Assembly (NCBI RefSeq): GCF_005876855.1
Contig: NZ_QLAE01000018.1
Location: 26,369 to 90,368, forward strand
Direction: 5' to 3'
DNA: 64,000 nt
Origin: Stutzerimonas nosocomialis
GTDB lineage: Bacteria; Pseudomonadota; Gammaproteobacteria; Pseudomonadales; Pseudomonadaceae
Part shown: in pieces, positions 40,988-49,939 of the stretch
Layout of the letters: each line of letters opens with the position of its first letter
Position numbering within the stretch: position 1 is the first letter of the stretch
Translations under genes and position numbers: made by a program
The notes under the pieces: model-generated
What the model was told of the DNA's origin: nothing
Databases searched by the model: none
Seen by the model: the letters and a program-made list of their open reading frames with translations, nothing else

Positions 40988-42190
40988 TCAGCCCTTGGCC
41001 AGGTCCGCGGCTGCGGGGCCGTTGGCGTGAATGGTGCGTTCGATCAGCGCGTTGGCCTCGCCCAGCTGGTCGTCGTACACGGCGGTGGAGAAGCGCGGCT
41101 GCTGCGGCGGGCGTTGCGACAGCTGCGGCCCGTCCTGGTCGTGCAGGTCGACGGTCACGGCGGTGGACAGACCGATGCGCAGCGGGTGCGTCTGCAGGTT
41201 GTCCGGCTCCAGGCGGATGCGCACGGGCAGGCGCTGGACGATCTTGATCCAGTTGCCGGTGGCGTTCTGCGCCGGCAACAGGGAGAAGGCGCTGCCGGTG
41301 CCCACGCCCAGGCTCTCGACGGTGCCGCGATACCGCACGTCGTCGCCATGCAGGTCGGCGGTGATCTCCACCGGCTGGCCGATGCGCATGCGGCTGAGCT
41401 GGGTTTCCTTGAAGTTGGCGTCGATCCAGATCTGCTCCAGGGGCACGACCGCCATCAGCGCCGCGCCCGGCTGCACACGTCCGCCGACCTGTACGGCGCG
41501 CTGCGCCACGTAGCCGCTGACAGGCGCGACCAGGGTGCTGCGCGCATGGTTGAGGAAGGCCTGGCGCAGCTGAGCCGCCGCCGCCATCACGTCCGGGTGG
41601 GAGGCGATGACGGTGTCATCGACCAGGGCGCGGCTGGTGTCGAGCTGTTGCTGGGCGGCGGTCAGGGCGTTCTGCGCGTTGGTCAGGGCGTCCTGGGCGT
41701 GGGCCAGTTCCTCCCGGGAAATCGCACCGCTCTTGGCCAGCCTGCCGCGTCGTTCGAAGTCGGCCTTGGCGCGCTGCACTTCGACCCTGCGCGAGGCGAC
41801 CTGCGCCTTGTAGCCGTCGACGTTGCTGAACAGGCCGCGCACCTGGCGCACCGTGCGCGCGAGATTGGCCTCGGCGCTTTGCAGGGCGACCTGGGTGTCG
41901 GACGGGTCGAGCCAGACCAGCGCTTGGCCGGCCTCGACGTAATCGCCGTCGTCCACCGCGATGCGGGTGACGGTGCCGGTGATCTGCGGCGTGATCTGCA
42001 CCAGGTTGCCGTTCACGTAGGCGTCGTCGGTCTCTTCGTAAAAGCGGCCGTAGAGCGTGTGGTAGAGGTACGCGCCGGCGATCCCGAGCGCGACCACGAG
42101 GGCCAGGATCGCCAGGTAGAGCTTGCGCTTGCCGGACGCCGGGGTCGCTTCTGGCTGTGCGTTTGCTGTGCGTGCGGGAGCTTCGGACAT
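40988..42190 (-). CDS. emrA: EmrA-type HlyD-family membrane fusion protein
   Basis: This 400-residue adaptor has a single N-terminal transmembrane helix (LYLAILALVVALGIAGAYLY). A lipoyl/barrel-sandwich domain (DDAYVNGNLVQITPQITGTV and later SGYVAQRAVQVGGRV) and a long coiled-coil hairpin between the halves follow. These are hallmarks of EmrA. It bridges EmrB to the outer-membrane factor and lies nine bases after that gene. Confidence 0.93.
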   Translation of the reverse strand: MSEAPARTANAQPEATPASGKRKLYLAILALVVALGIAGAYLYHTLYGRFYEETDDAYVNGNLVQITPQITGTVTRIAVDDGDYVEAGQALVWLDPSDTQVALQSAEANLARTVRQVRGLFSNVDGYKAQVASRRVEVQRAKADFERRGRLAKSGAISREELAHAQDALTNAQNALTAAQQQLDTSRALVDDTVIASHPDVMAAAAQLRQAFLNHARSTLVAPVSGYVAQRAVQVGGRVQPGAALMAVVPLEQIWIDANFKETQLSRMRIGQPVEITADLHGDDVRYRGTVESLGVGTGSAFSLLPAQNATGNWIKIVQRLPVRIRLEPDNLQTHPLRIGLSTAVTVDLHDQDGPQLSQRPPQQPRFSTAVYDDQLGEANALIERTIHANGPAAADLAKG

Positions 42191-42199
42191 GGTCGGTAC

Positions 42200-43657
42200 T
42201 CAGCGTTGAACAGGGGTATTGGCGGAGGCGGGCAGCGGCGTCGAGGGCTGGAAGCCGCCACCGAGCGCCTGCATCAGCAGGACGGCGTCGTCGACGCGCT
42301 CGGCATGCAGGCCCGTCAGCTGGCGGTCGGCCTGCAGCAGCTGCTGTTGCACGCTCAGGGCGTCCAGGTAACTGCCGATGCCGTCCGAATAGCGCTCCAG
42401 CGCCAGTTCGTAGGCATGCTCGGCGATGTCGCGGGCCCGTTGCTGCTGCGCGATCTGCTGTTCCAGCGCGCGCAGCCGGCTGATGCGCTCGCCGATGTCG
42501 CCCAGCGCGCCCACCAGGATCTGGTTGTACTGCGCCACCGCCAGGTCGTAGTCGGCATCGCGGCCGGCCAGGTCGGCGCGCAGGCGGCCGCCGTCGAAGA
42601 TCGGCAGCGACAGCGCCGGGCCGATGCTGAAGAAGCGACTCGCCGAACCGAACAGCGCATCGCCCAGCAGCGACTTGCTGCCCGCGGCGGCGCTCAGGTT
42701 GAGGTTGGGGTAGAAGTTGGCCTTGCTCGCGGCGATCTGCCTGTCCGCCGCCTCCACCCGCCAGCGTGCCGCGACCAGGTCCGGGCGCCGGCCGAGCAGC
42801 TCGGCCGGCAGCTGCGCGGGCAGGTCCACCGCCTCGGGCGCGATCAACCGGGGGCGGGGCAGCGAGTCGCCGCGATCGGGACCCTTGCCCAGCAGCACGG
42901 CCAGGCGGATGCGCGCGCTCTCGACCTGCTGCCTGGCGTCGGTCAGGGCCGCTTCGGCCGCCGCTTCCAGGCTCTGGGTCTGTTGCAGCTGGTATTCGCT
43001 GTCGAGCCCGGCATCGACCCGGCCACGGGCCATCTGCAGGGTGTCCCGGTTGCGTTTGAGATCCTGCTCGGCGATGTCCTGGGTGGCGTACGCCAGGCCC
43101 AGAGCGTTGTAGGCCCGGGCGACCTGCGAGGCCAGGCTCAGGCGTGCGTCCTGGCGATCCACTTCGCTGGCCTGGGCCTGGCCGACCGCCGCTTCCCAGG
43201 CGGCGCGCTGGCCGCCCCAGAGATCGAAGGTGTAACCGGCGTCCAGTGACAGGCTGCGCAGGGTGCTGTAGCGCTCGCCCTGGCCCAGCGGATCGTCGAC
43301 GCGCGAGAGCCGCGAGCGGGTGACGCCGCCGTTGGCATCGAGCCGAGGCTGGCGCGCAGCGTCCGCCGCCAGTACCGCCGCGCTGGCCAGGCGAGCTCGG
43401 GCATCGGCGACCTGCAGGTCGGGGCTGGACTGCAGCGCTTCCTGGATAAGGGCGTCGAGCTGCGCGTCGCCGAGCCGGTTCCACCAGTCCTGGCGCGGCC
43501 AGGCGGCCGGCGTGAGGGAGGCGCCGAGGCTGCGCTCGGAGGCGAGCGAGGCGGGGTCGATCAGCCTGCCTTCGCGGTGCAGCCCCTCGAAGGACGCGCA
43601 GCCGGCCAGCAACAGGGCGGCTGTCAGCACACTCAGCGGGCGGGAAAGACTGTTCAC
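42200..43657 (-). CDS. Outer-membrane efflux lipoprotein (NodT/OprM type), GTG start
   Basis: This 485-residue TolC-like channel has a lipobox (LTAALLLAGC) followed by two OEP repeats, with motifs such as WWNRLGDAQLDALIQEAL and ARAYNALGLAYATQD. The GTG at 43657 lies one base after the marR stop and follows GGAGA, so translation is coupled. An in-frame ATG at 43690 would overlap marR and is less likely. It provides the outer-membrane exit of the pump. Confidence 0.92.
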   Translation of the reverse strand: MNSLSRPLSVLTAALLLAGCASFEGLHREGRLIDPASLASERSLGASLTPAAWPRQDWWNRLGDAQLDALIQEALQSSPDLQVADARARLASAAVLAADAARQPRLDANGGVTRSRLSRVDDPLGQGERYSTLRSLSLDAGYTFDLWGGQRAAWEAAVGQAQASEVDRQDARLSLASQVARAYNALGLAYATQDIAEQDLKRNRDTLQMARGRVDAGLDSEYQLQQTQSLEAAAEAALTDARQQVESARIRLAVLLGKGPDRGDSLPRPRLIAPEAVDLPAQLPAELLGRRPDLVAARWRVEAADRQIAASKANFYPNLNLSAAAGSKSLLGDALFGSASRFFSIGPALSLPIFDGGRLRADLAGRDADYDLAVAQYNQILVGALGDIGERISRLRALEQQIAQQQRARDIAEHAYELALERYSDGIGSYLDALSVQQQLLQADRQLTGLHAERVDDAVLLMQALGGGFQPSTPLPASANTPVQR

Positions 43658-43658
43658 G

Positions 43659-44129
43659 TCAGGCGTCTCCCCGGCGTTGCGGCAGCGCATCGGCGGCGCC
43701 GAGCATCTTGGTCAGAAGCCGCTGGAATTCGCCGACCTCGGCCGCGCTCAGGCATTCGGTGAGTTCGTTCATGGCATCGGCGGCGATTTCCGGCACCCGC
43801 TCGCCCAGGGCCTGGCCGCGCTCGGTGAGGACCAGCTGCACCTGGCGCCGATCGGTGCTGGAACGCTCGCGGCGCAACAGGTCCTTGGCTTCCAGGCGGT
43901 CGAACATGCGGGTCATGGCACCGCTGTCCAGGCTCAGGGCGCGGCAGAGTTCGGCAGGCGTGGAGGCGAAGCGCCGGCTCATCAACAGCACCACCTTGAA
44001 CTGGGCGGCGGTGAGTTCGTGGTCGCTCAGATGCCGCTCGAGGATGCGGTCCTTGAGCTGATTGATCAGAGCGATGAGATGGCCGAGCGATTGTTCGACG
44101 GGGTAGTTGTTGCGGTCGAAATGCGGCAT
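43659..44129 (-). CDS. MarR-family repressor of the efflux operon
   Basis: This 156-residue winged-helix regulator has the core LTAAQFKVVLLMSRRFASTPAELCRALSLDSGAMTRMFDRLEAKDLLRRERSSTDRRQVQL, which includes the DRR wing motif. The ATG at 44129 was chosen over the longer frame at 44165 because of its GCAGG site. First gene of the operon; it probably represses the pump until a drug or phenolic ligand binds. Confidence 0.9.
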   Translation of the reverse strand: MPHFDRNNYPVEQSLGHLIALINQLKDRILERHLSDHELTAAQFKVVLLMSRRFASTPAELCRALSLDSGAMTRMFDRLEAKDLLRRERSSTDRRQVQLVLTERGQALGERVPEIAADAMNELTECLSAAEVGEFQRLLTKMLGAADALPQRRGDA

Positions 44130-44174
44130 GGAGATACCTGCCTGGGCAAATAATTGGTTACACATTACTGCCTG

Positions 44175-44188
44175 GGCAGCGAGCTGCC
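44175..44188. promoter_or_regulatory. Palindrome upstream of the MarR-type gene
   Basis: GGCAGCGAGCTGCC is a perfect 6-2-6 inverted repeat 46 bp upstream of the regulator start. It is flanked by outer TTACT and AGTAA arms (44165-44193). Position and symmetry suit a MarR operator. Confidence 0.55.
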
Positions 44189-44397
44189 TAGTAACATTTT
44201 GAAATATTTAGACGGGCAGGCGAGCAACGGCGCCGCCGATTGACGGGCGAAAGGCGAGAACGCGTTGTCGAATGGCGATGATGGCTATTTGCCTTGATGG
44301 GGCGTGTCTGTATAGTCCGCGCCCGCAATGGACCTGCTGAGCTGGCTACAGCTGGACGAGTCGTCCATCGCTTTCCCCGAAATCAAACGGAATGATC

Positions 44398-44841
44398 ATG
44401 AAAGCCAAGCAGTTCTTCGCCGTGACCCTCGGCGCTGTCTTCCTCAGCGCCTGTACCGCCACCACCAGCCTGCGTTCGACCGATCCGCAGCTGTCGGTCG
44501 CCATCAACCAGGACGCGCCGCTCGTTCTGGCCGCCCCGGCGGAAAAGACCTACAAGACCACCAGCTTCGGGCAGTACCGCTTCAAGGCCACCCGCGCCGA
44601 TGGCGAACCGATGTACGGCCTGGTTCCGCTGAAGTTCAACAAGGGCTACCTGGTCGCCGACATCCTGTTCTTCGCACCGGCGCTGTTCTACAACCTGCGC
44701 GAGGTGTACCCGTTCTACGAGTTCGACGCCGAGGAAGGCGTGGTGCGCTACAAGAAGCACGCCGAGGACGAGTGGATCAGCTACCGCCCGACGGCCGCCG
44801 AACAGCAGCGTGCCCGCGCGTACTTCGCCAACGCCAAGTAA
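44398..44841 (+). CDS. Putative lipoprotein (147 aa)
   Basis: The protein starts MKAKQFFAVTLGAVFLSACT, a clear lipoprotein signal with lipobox LSAC. A mature domain of about 125 residues contains one hydrophobic patch (LVADILFFAPALFYNLREVYPF). The start at 44398 has CGGA at good spacing; an ATG two codons upstream is less favoured. Similar short lipoproteins occur in Pseudomonas without assigned function. A strong terminator follows. Confidence 0.78.
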   Translation: MKAKQFFAVTLGAVFLSACTATTSLRSTDPQLSVAINQDAPLVLAAPAEKTYKTTSFGQYRFKATRADGEPMYGLVPLKFNKGYLVADILFFAPALFYNLREVYPFYEFDAEEGVVRYKKHAEDEWISYRPTAAEQQRARAYFANAK

Positions 44842-44853
44842 GCGACAAGACAG

Positions 44854-44882
44854 AAAAAGGGGGCCTCAGGCCCCCTTTTTTT
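44854..44882. terminator. Bidirectional rho-independent terminator
   Basis: GGGGGCC (44859-44865) pairs with GGCCCCC (44869-44875) around TCA. AAAAA lies on the left and seven T residues on the right. It lies between the convergent lipoprotein gene and the 198-residue stress-type gene. Confidence 0.9.
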
Positions 44883-44896
44883 GTTGCCCGCAGCGG

Positions 44897-45493
44897 CTAT
44901 CGCGGCACCACGCGCACCCGTCCGGCGGTGTTGTCGCGGCCGGATGCGCGTTCGTTTTCCGAGCGCCCGGGGATGTTCGCGTCGTCCGAGGCGATGTCCG
45001 AGACGCGGGTGTTCTCGACTTCGCTGGTGCCTACGCTGACCGAGGTGGCGTCCGGGTAGCCGGTGGTCAGGGCGGCGGTGCTCGCGGTGGCCGGTCGGCT
45101 ATCGCCATCCACCCCCCGATCGCTCTGTTCGTCGATGTCGATGGCGCCGTTGCGGTTCATCACCTCTTCGACCCGCGCGACCTGCGACTCGTCGGCAACG
45201 CTCACCGTGACGATGGTCGAGCCACGGCGCATGGCGTCGGAAAAACCGCCGGCGTGCTTGTCCGAATCCTCGCCGAAGACCGAGTGGAAGAAGTGGGTGA
45301 CGCGCTCGGTGAGCGAGTCCTCCCGCTTGGTGACGTCGTGGGTGACCTCGACCTGGCTGCTCTTCACCATGTCCGGGTTGCTCGACGCGGAAATCTGGAT
45401 GTCCTCGCTGGCCACGCCCTGGGACGTCAGCTCGGCCTTGACCTGTTCGGCCTGTTCGTAGCGGTCGAATGCGGCAATCAGAATCTGGGTCAT
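44897..45493 (-). CDS. Conserved hypothetical protein, possible stress-protein (YflT-like) N-terminal domain
   Basis: This 198-residue acidic protein starts MTQILIAAFDRYEQAEQVKAELTSQGV, a ferredoxin-like beta-alpha-beta start resembling the 17M/YflT stress domain. The middle repeats the pattern (GSTIVTVSVADESQVARVEEVMNRNGAI). The C-terminal 70 residues are low-complexity, rich in Ser, Asp, Arg and Ala, and probably disordered. No signal peptide. Function unknown. Confidence 0.65.
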   Translation of the reverse strand: MTQILIAAFDRYEQAEQVKAELTSQGVASEDIQISASSNPDMVKSSQVEVTHDVTKREDSLTERVTHFFHSVFGEDSDKHAGGFSDAMRRGSTIVTVSVADESQVARVEEVMNRNGAIDIDEQSDRGVDGDSRPATASTAALTTGYPDATSVSVGTSEVENTRVSDIASDDANIPGRSENERASGRDNTAGRVRVVPR

Positions 45494-45640
45494 CTTTCAC
45501 CTCGGTGTCAGGGCAGCCATTGCTGCGTTCGATGGCGTGACCGCGGCCCCGGCGGGCCCGGTTTCACGCGCTCCTGAGCATTGGGCGCAAGACGGGGCGC
45601 GATGGTTCAACCCCAATTGTTGGCGAAGATGACGCCGCCA

Positions 45641-48070
45641 TCAGCGCTGCTCGCGCCAGCAGGCCTGGCAGACGTTGAACTTGCGGTCGAGCAGGGGCAT
45701 CGGGCCGCCGCAGCGTTTGCAGGATTTGCTTTCGCCCGACAGGCGTCGCTGGTCGGACCTTCGCGGCCGCCGCTCGCGTGACAGTTCACGGGTGATGGCA
45801 TCGTTGAGCAGGCGCCGGTGTTCCTCGCCTTTTTCGATCTGCGGGAAGCGATCCGGCAGTACCCGGGCCAGGTGCAGGTAGGTCTCGATGACGTGCAGCG
45901 AACTCTCCAGCGTGGCCAGGTCGGCGTTGATGATCAGCCGCGGCAGGTCCACCGCCTGGCCGGCGGCGACACGTTTGAGCCACTGCTGGGCGAAGCCGCT
46001 GGCGGGGCTTTCCAGGCCGCCGCGGATCGGCGTGCAGGCGAACACCCAGCGCAGCCACATGTCGATGGCCGGGTCGTCGATCAGCTCGATCCATTGCGCC
46101 AGCTCGTCCGGCAGCACCGAAACGAAGGCCTCGCCGTAGTTGATGTTGCGGTTGAAGGTCAGCCAGGCGCGCATCAGGCTGGGCTCGTTCATCAGCTCGG
46201 CGATGGCGGTCAGGTGCTCGATGGACGGGCGCACCTGGAACTGCGAAAGGTCCACCGGCAGGTCCGGGCTGTTGAACAGCCGCTTGATGGTCTTGAGCAC
46301 GCTCGGGTCGAGGGCGGTGATGGTGCCGTTGTCGTGATGGCCGAAGCGCCCGGCGCGCCCGCCGATCTGCTTGACCTCCTGCACCTTGAGCTGACGGTTC
46401 TCGATGCCGTCGTACTTCTCGTCGGTGTAGAAGCACAGCGTGTGGGCCGGCAGGTTCAGGCCCATCCCCACCGCGTCGGTGGCGACCATGATCTGCGCTT
46501 CGCCTTCGCGGAAGCGACGTGCCTGTTCCCGGCGCACTTCCGGCGACAGGGCGCCATAGACCACCGCGACGCTCTTGCCGGTCATCTCCAGCAGGCCCTT
46601 GAGTTCGAGCACCGTCTTGCGGCTGAAGGCCACCAGCATCGAGCCTTCCTCCAGGTGCTTGAGCGTGGTCGAGTGGCGGGCCACGTCGACCGGGGAGAGC
46701 CGTTTGGTGCGCTGGATCACCAGACGGTCTTCGCACAGCTCGCAGAGCGTCTTGAGCGACGGCTCGATCAGCGCCGGGCCGGTCATCATCAGCTCCGGCG
46801 TGTAGGCGCTCACCAGCGCATCGACCCAGGCCCAGCCGCGTTGCGGGTCGGCCAGCAGCTGCACTTCGTCGACCACCACCACGTCCCAGTGCTGGTGGCG
46901 AAAGCGGGCGAACTCCTCGACCGTGCAGCAGAAGTGGGTGGCGCCTTCGCGGATGATTTCCTCCTCGCCGGTGACCAGCGAGCAGGGCACGCCCATGGAC
47001 TCGATGCGCTCCTGGTTCTCCAGCGCCATCAGCCGCAGGGGAGAGAGGTAGATGGCGTGCTTGACCGAGGTCATCGCTTCGATGGCGCGGTAGGTCTTGC
47101 CGCTGTTGGTCGGGCCGAGCAGCGCGGTCCACTTGCGGGTCAGCCGGCGTGCCGGGTAGAGCTCGTGGTAGTGGACGAAGCGCGGGTTGTTCTCCAGCAG
47201 CACGGCGAAGGCCATCCTTTCCTCGTGCTGCTGGCGCTCCCGGCGGATCGCCCGGCGCAGCTTGTGCGGCTCGAGCCAGAAGATTTCCACCAGGCGCTTG
47301 TGTTCGAGCTGGTGCAGATCGAAGCCCTGGGCTTCGCTCTGCATCAGGTCGAACTTGGCGCGCAGTTCGTCCTCGTCGCGGGCTTTCCAGGCTTCGACTT
47401 CCTGGTCGCTGAGCAGGTGGTCCTGGCCACCGGGGATGCGCCGCTGCACTTCGAGCGACAGGTCGCCCTGGCGCAGCTGTACCACGTAGCGCAGCTCGTG
47501 CCTGATCTCGTTGAGGATGTCGAAGGCCCTGGCCGCGAAGTCCTCGAGCCGGACGAACGCGGCGGGTATCCGCGCCAGCACCTGGGCGCGCTCTTGCTCG
47601 GTCAGCCGGGCGAAGGGGGCTTCGAGCATGGCCAGCCGTTCGCGCACCACGCCCTGGACGGCCAGCCGGGCGTTCTCCTCGAAGGCCTCGGGGGTGGCGC
47701 TGTCGGGGATGCGAAAGGCCCATTCGGGCTCCAGCAGGCCTTGCAGCGAACCCAGGCTGAAGGCTTTCTCGCTGCTGAACAGATCGACCGCGCACTGGAA
47801 AGCGTTGACGTCCCGGTTGAGCAGCCGGCCGATGAGCCCGGTCGGCTCCTGCAGGACGGCGTCCACCGCCGCCGGTTCCAGCCCGAGCCAGAACGCCTTG
47901 GCGGCGCGGCCTATGGCCGGTGGCTGGTAGCCGACGTAGAGGGTGAACCACTTTTCCTGGTGGTTCTTCTTCGGATTGAATTCGGGGTATCGCTCGCCGG
48001 CCCAGTCGAGGAAACGCTGGAGTCGTTCCTGCTTGAGGGATGAGCGCTGCTTGACTTCGACCTTGCGCAT
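45641..48070 (-). CDS. Suv3-like DExH RNA helicase with C-terminal zinc ribbon
   Basis: This 809-residue superfamily-2 helicase has motif I as GPTNSGKTYRAIEAM, the SUV3-type form, and motif II as VVVDEVQLLAD. Motif III, and motif VI with QIGGRAGRFG, place it next to mitochondrial Suv3. About 310 residues of alpha-helical sequence precede the helicase core. A C-terminal CxxC-x11-CxxC element (CKRCGGPMP and CQACW) forms a zinc ribbon. The ATG at 48070 follows GAGG; upstream frame is noise. RNA unwinding or turnover is likely; partner and substrate are unknown. Confidence 0.85.
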   Translation of the reverse strand: MRKVEVKQRSSLKQERLQRFLDWAGERYPEFNPKKNHQEKWFTLYVGYQPPAIGRAAKAFWLGLEPAAVDAVLQEPTGLIGRLLNRDVNAFQCAVDLFSSEKAFSLGSLQGLLEPEWAFRIPDSATPEAFEENARLAVQGVVRERLAMLEAPFARLTEQERAQVLARIPAAFVRLEDFAARAFDILNEIRHELRYVVQLRQGDLSLEVQRRIPGGQDHLLSDQEVEAWKARDEDELRAKFDLMQSEAQGFDLHQLEHKRLVEIFWLEPHKLRRAIRRERQQHEERMAFAVLLENNPRFVHYHELYPARRLTRKWTALLGPTNSGKTYRAIEAMTSVKHAIYLSPLRLMALENQERIESMGVPCSLVTGEEEIIREGATHFCCTVEEFARFRHQHWDVVVVDEVQLLADPQRGWAWVDALVSAYTPELMMTGPALIEPSLKTLCELCEDRLVIQRTKRLSPVDVARHSTTLKHLEEGSMLVAFSRKTVLELKGLLEMTGKSVAVVYGALSPEVRREQARRFREGEAQIMVATDAVGMGLNLPAHTLCFYTDEKYDGIENRQLKVQEVKQIGGRAGRFGHHDNGTITALDPSVLKTIKRLFNSPDLPVDLSQFQVRPSIEHLTAIAELMNEPSLMRAWLTFNRNINYGEAFVSVLPDELAQWIELIDDPAIDMWLRWVFACTPIRGGLESPASGFAQQWLKRVAAGQAVDLPRLIINADLATLESSLHVIETYLHLARVLPDRFPQIEKGEEHRRLLNDAITRELSRERRPRRSDQRRLSGESKSCKRCGGPMPLLDRKFNVCQACWREQR

Positions 48071-48212
48071 GATCGACGCCTCTTCTGATCGTGGCGGGCA
48101 AGCCGGCCGCTGGAGGGCAGCGGTTGGCATGGACGTTGGACATTGCGAAGGCGCCATCCTATCAGTGCCGACCGTGACGGCAGGATGGGCGGCTCACGAT
48201 CCTGGCAGAGAA

Positions 48213-49916
48213 CTAGATCATCGCGCGCTGGCGCAGGTGGTCGATCACCCGGTCGGCGAGCCGCTCGGCGGTTTCCTCGTCGGCGGGCAGACGCAGGTCG
48301 GGCGATGGCGGCGCCTCGTAGGGGCTGCCGATCCCGGTGAAGTTGGGCAACTGGCCGGCGCGTGCCTTCTTGTAGAGGCCCTTGGGATCGCGCGCTTCGC
48401 AGGTTTGCAGCGACGCGTCGACGAAGATCTCGACGAACTCGTCGGCCTCCAGCAGCTCGCGCACCATCTGCCGCTCGCTGCGAAACGGCGAGATGAAGCT
48501 GACCAGGGTGATCAGCCCGGCCTCGACCATCAGCTTGGCGACCTCGCCAACGCGGCGAATGTTCTCGACCCGGTCCTCGTCGGTGAAGCCCAGGTCGCGA
48601 TTCAGGCCGTGGCGCACGTTGTCGCCGTCCAGCAGCATGGTGCGCTTGCCCAGCGTCTGCAGGCGCTGTTCCACCAGGTCGGCGACCGTCGACTTGCCCG
48701 AGCCGGACAGCCCGGTGAACCACAGCACGCATGGCTGCTGGGCATTGCCGGCGGCGCGGCTGGCCTTGTCGATCTTCATCGCGTGGCGGTGGATGTTGGC
48801 GGCGCGCCGCAGGCCGAAGGCGACCATGCCGCAGGCGATGGTCGTCTGGCTGGTGTGGTCGAGCAGCTGGAAGGTGCCGGTGGCCGGCCGCTCGGTGCTC
48901 GGATCGAAGGGCAGGGCTCGGTCGATGGCCAGATTGCAGAAGGCCAGGTCGTTGCGGGTCAGGCGCTTGGCCGCGTGCCGTTCGAGGCTGTCCGGTTGCA
49001 GCCGATGCTTGATCTCGGTGACTCGCGCACCCACCAGCGTCTCGCCCAGGCGCAGCAGGTAGCGCCGTCCGGGGTACAGCGGTTGCTCGTCCAGCCACAG
49101 CAGGTGGGCGGCGAACTGGTCGGACACTTCCGGGCGCGCCTGGGGCGTCGCGATCAGGTCGCCGGGGGATACCGGCAGGGCGGGCTCCAGGGCGAAGCGC
49201 AGCAAGGGCCCGGCCGGCGAGTCGATGTATTGCAGGCGGGCCAGCCGCGACGGCGTGGCGCCCGGCAACACCACCACCTCATCGCCCGGATGTGGCGTGC
49301 CGGCCAGCAGCCGCGCGCAGTGGGGCAGCGCGTGGGCGGCGTCACAGGGCAGCGCGCGCAGGCGCAGCGGCTGCTCGGTAAGGGCCGGCGCGCAGTCTTC
49401 GAGTCGTTCGAGCAGGGGCAGGCCGCGGTACCAGGGCAGACGGGCGGAGCGCCGGTGGAGGTTGTCGCCGGTCTCGGCGTCCACCGGCACGGCCAGCAGC
49501 CGGGCGATGCCGATCTGCTCGCAATGGCGGCGGTATTGCCGTACCAGGCGGGCGAAGGCGTCCTCGCGCCAGTCGATGCGCGCCATCCGGTTGACCACCA
49601 GGACCAGCTGGCGCACCCCGAGCAGCGAGGCGACCAGCGCCAGGCGGTGCGCCTCCGCGTCGAGGCCGCTGGGCGCATCGACCACCACCACCGGCACCGT
49701 CGGCAGCGCATCGGCCAGCTGCGCGAACCAGTGGCCCGGCTGCGCGGCGTCGCTCAGGAGCATGCGCTGGCGGCTGTCGTCCGGATCGCCCCGCAGCCGG
49801 TCGAGGAGCTGCGTGACGCCCGCGTTCGGGCTGCCATGCACCAGCAGGCGGAACGGGCCGGGGCAGGGCTGCGGGACGCTGGCGGCTTCGAGGCGTAACG
49901 GGTTTGAGCGAGCCAT
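48213..49916 (-). CDS. Fusion of eroded CysN-like GTPase and intact adenylylsulfate kinase (CysC)
   Basis: This is a 567-residue two-part protein. Residues 1 to about 370 follow CysN, the GTPase subunit of ATP sulfurylase, including the [14 protein letters not shown] segment and the later beta-barrel domains. The P-loop, however, reads GSPNAGVT, lacking the lysine, and G3 and G4 are degraded, so GTP hydrolysis is unlikely. Residues 395-567 are a complete APS kinase: [32 protein letters not shown] and [11 protein letters not shown]. It would make PAPS from adenylylsulfate. No cysD adjoins it. It lies 23 bp after the sulfotransferase gene and ends the operon. Confidence 0.88.
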   Translation of the reverse strand: MARSNPLRLEAASVPQPCPGPFRLLVHGSPNAGVTQLLDRLRGDPDDSRQRMLLSDAAQPGHWFAQLADALPTVPVVVVDAPSGLDAEAHRLALVASLLGVRQLVLVVNRMARIDWREDAFARLVRQYRRHCEQIGIARLLAVPVDAETGDNLHRRSARLPWYRGLPLLERLEDCAPALTEQPLRLRALPCDAAHALPHCARLLAGTPHPGDEVVVLPGATPSRLARLQYIDSPAGPLLRFALEPALPVSPGDLIATPQARPEVSDQFAAHLLWLDEQPLYPGRRYLLRLGETLVGARVTEIKHRLQPDSLERHAAKRLTRNDLAFCNLAIDRALPFDPSTERPATGTFQLLDHTSQTTIACGMVAFGLRRAANIHRHAMKIDKASRAAGNAQQPCVLWFTGLSGSGKSTVADLVEQRLQTLGKRTMLLDGDNVRHGLNRDLGFTDEDRVENIRRVGEVAKLMVEAGLITLVSFISPFRSERQMVRELLEADEFVEIFVDASLQTCEARDPKGLYKKARAGQLPNFTGIGSPYEAPPSPDLRLPADEETAERLADRVIDHLRQRAMI

Positions 49917-49939
49917 CTGGGTTCCCCTGCGCAGTGCTG

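Noticed and set aside
45818-48043. A 741-codon plus-strand open frame opposite the Suv3-like helicase
   Set aside because: It is antisense to a helicase with clear motifs. Its product is a low-complexity string of His, Gln, Asp, Arg and Val typical of the reverse complement of high-GC coding sequence.
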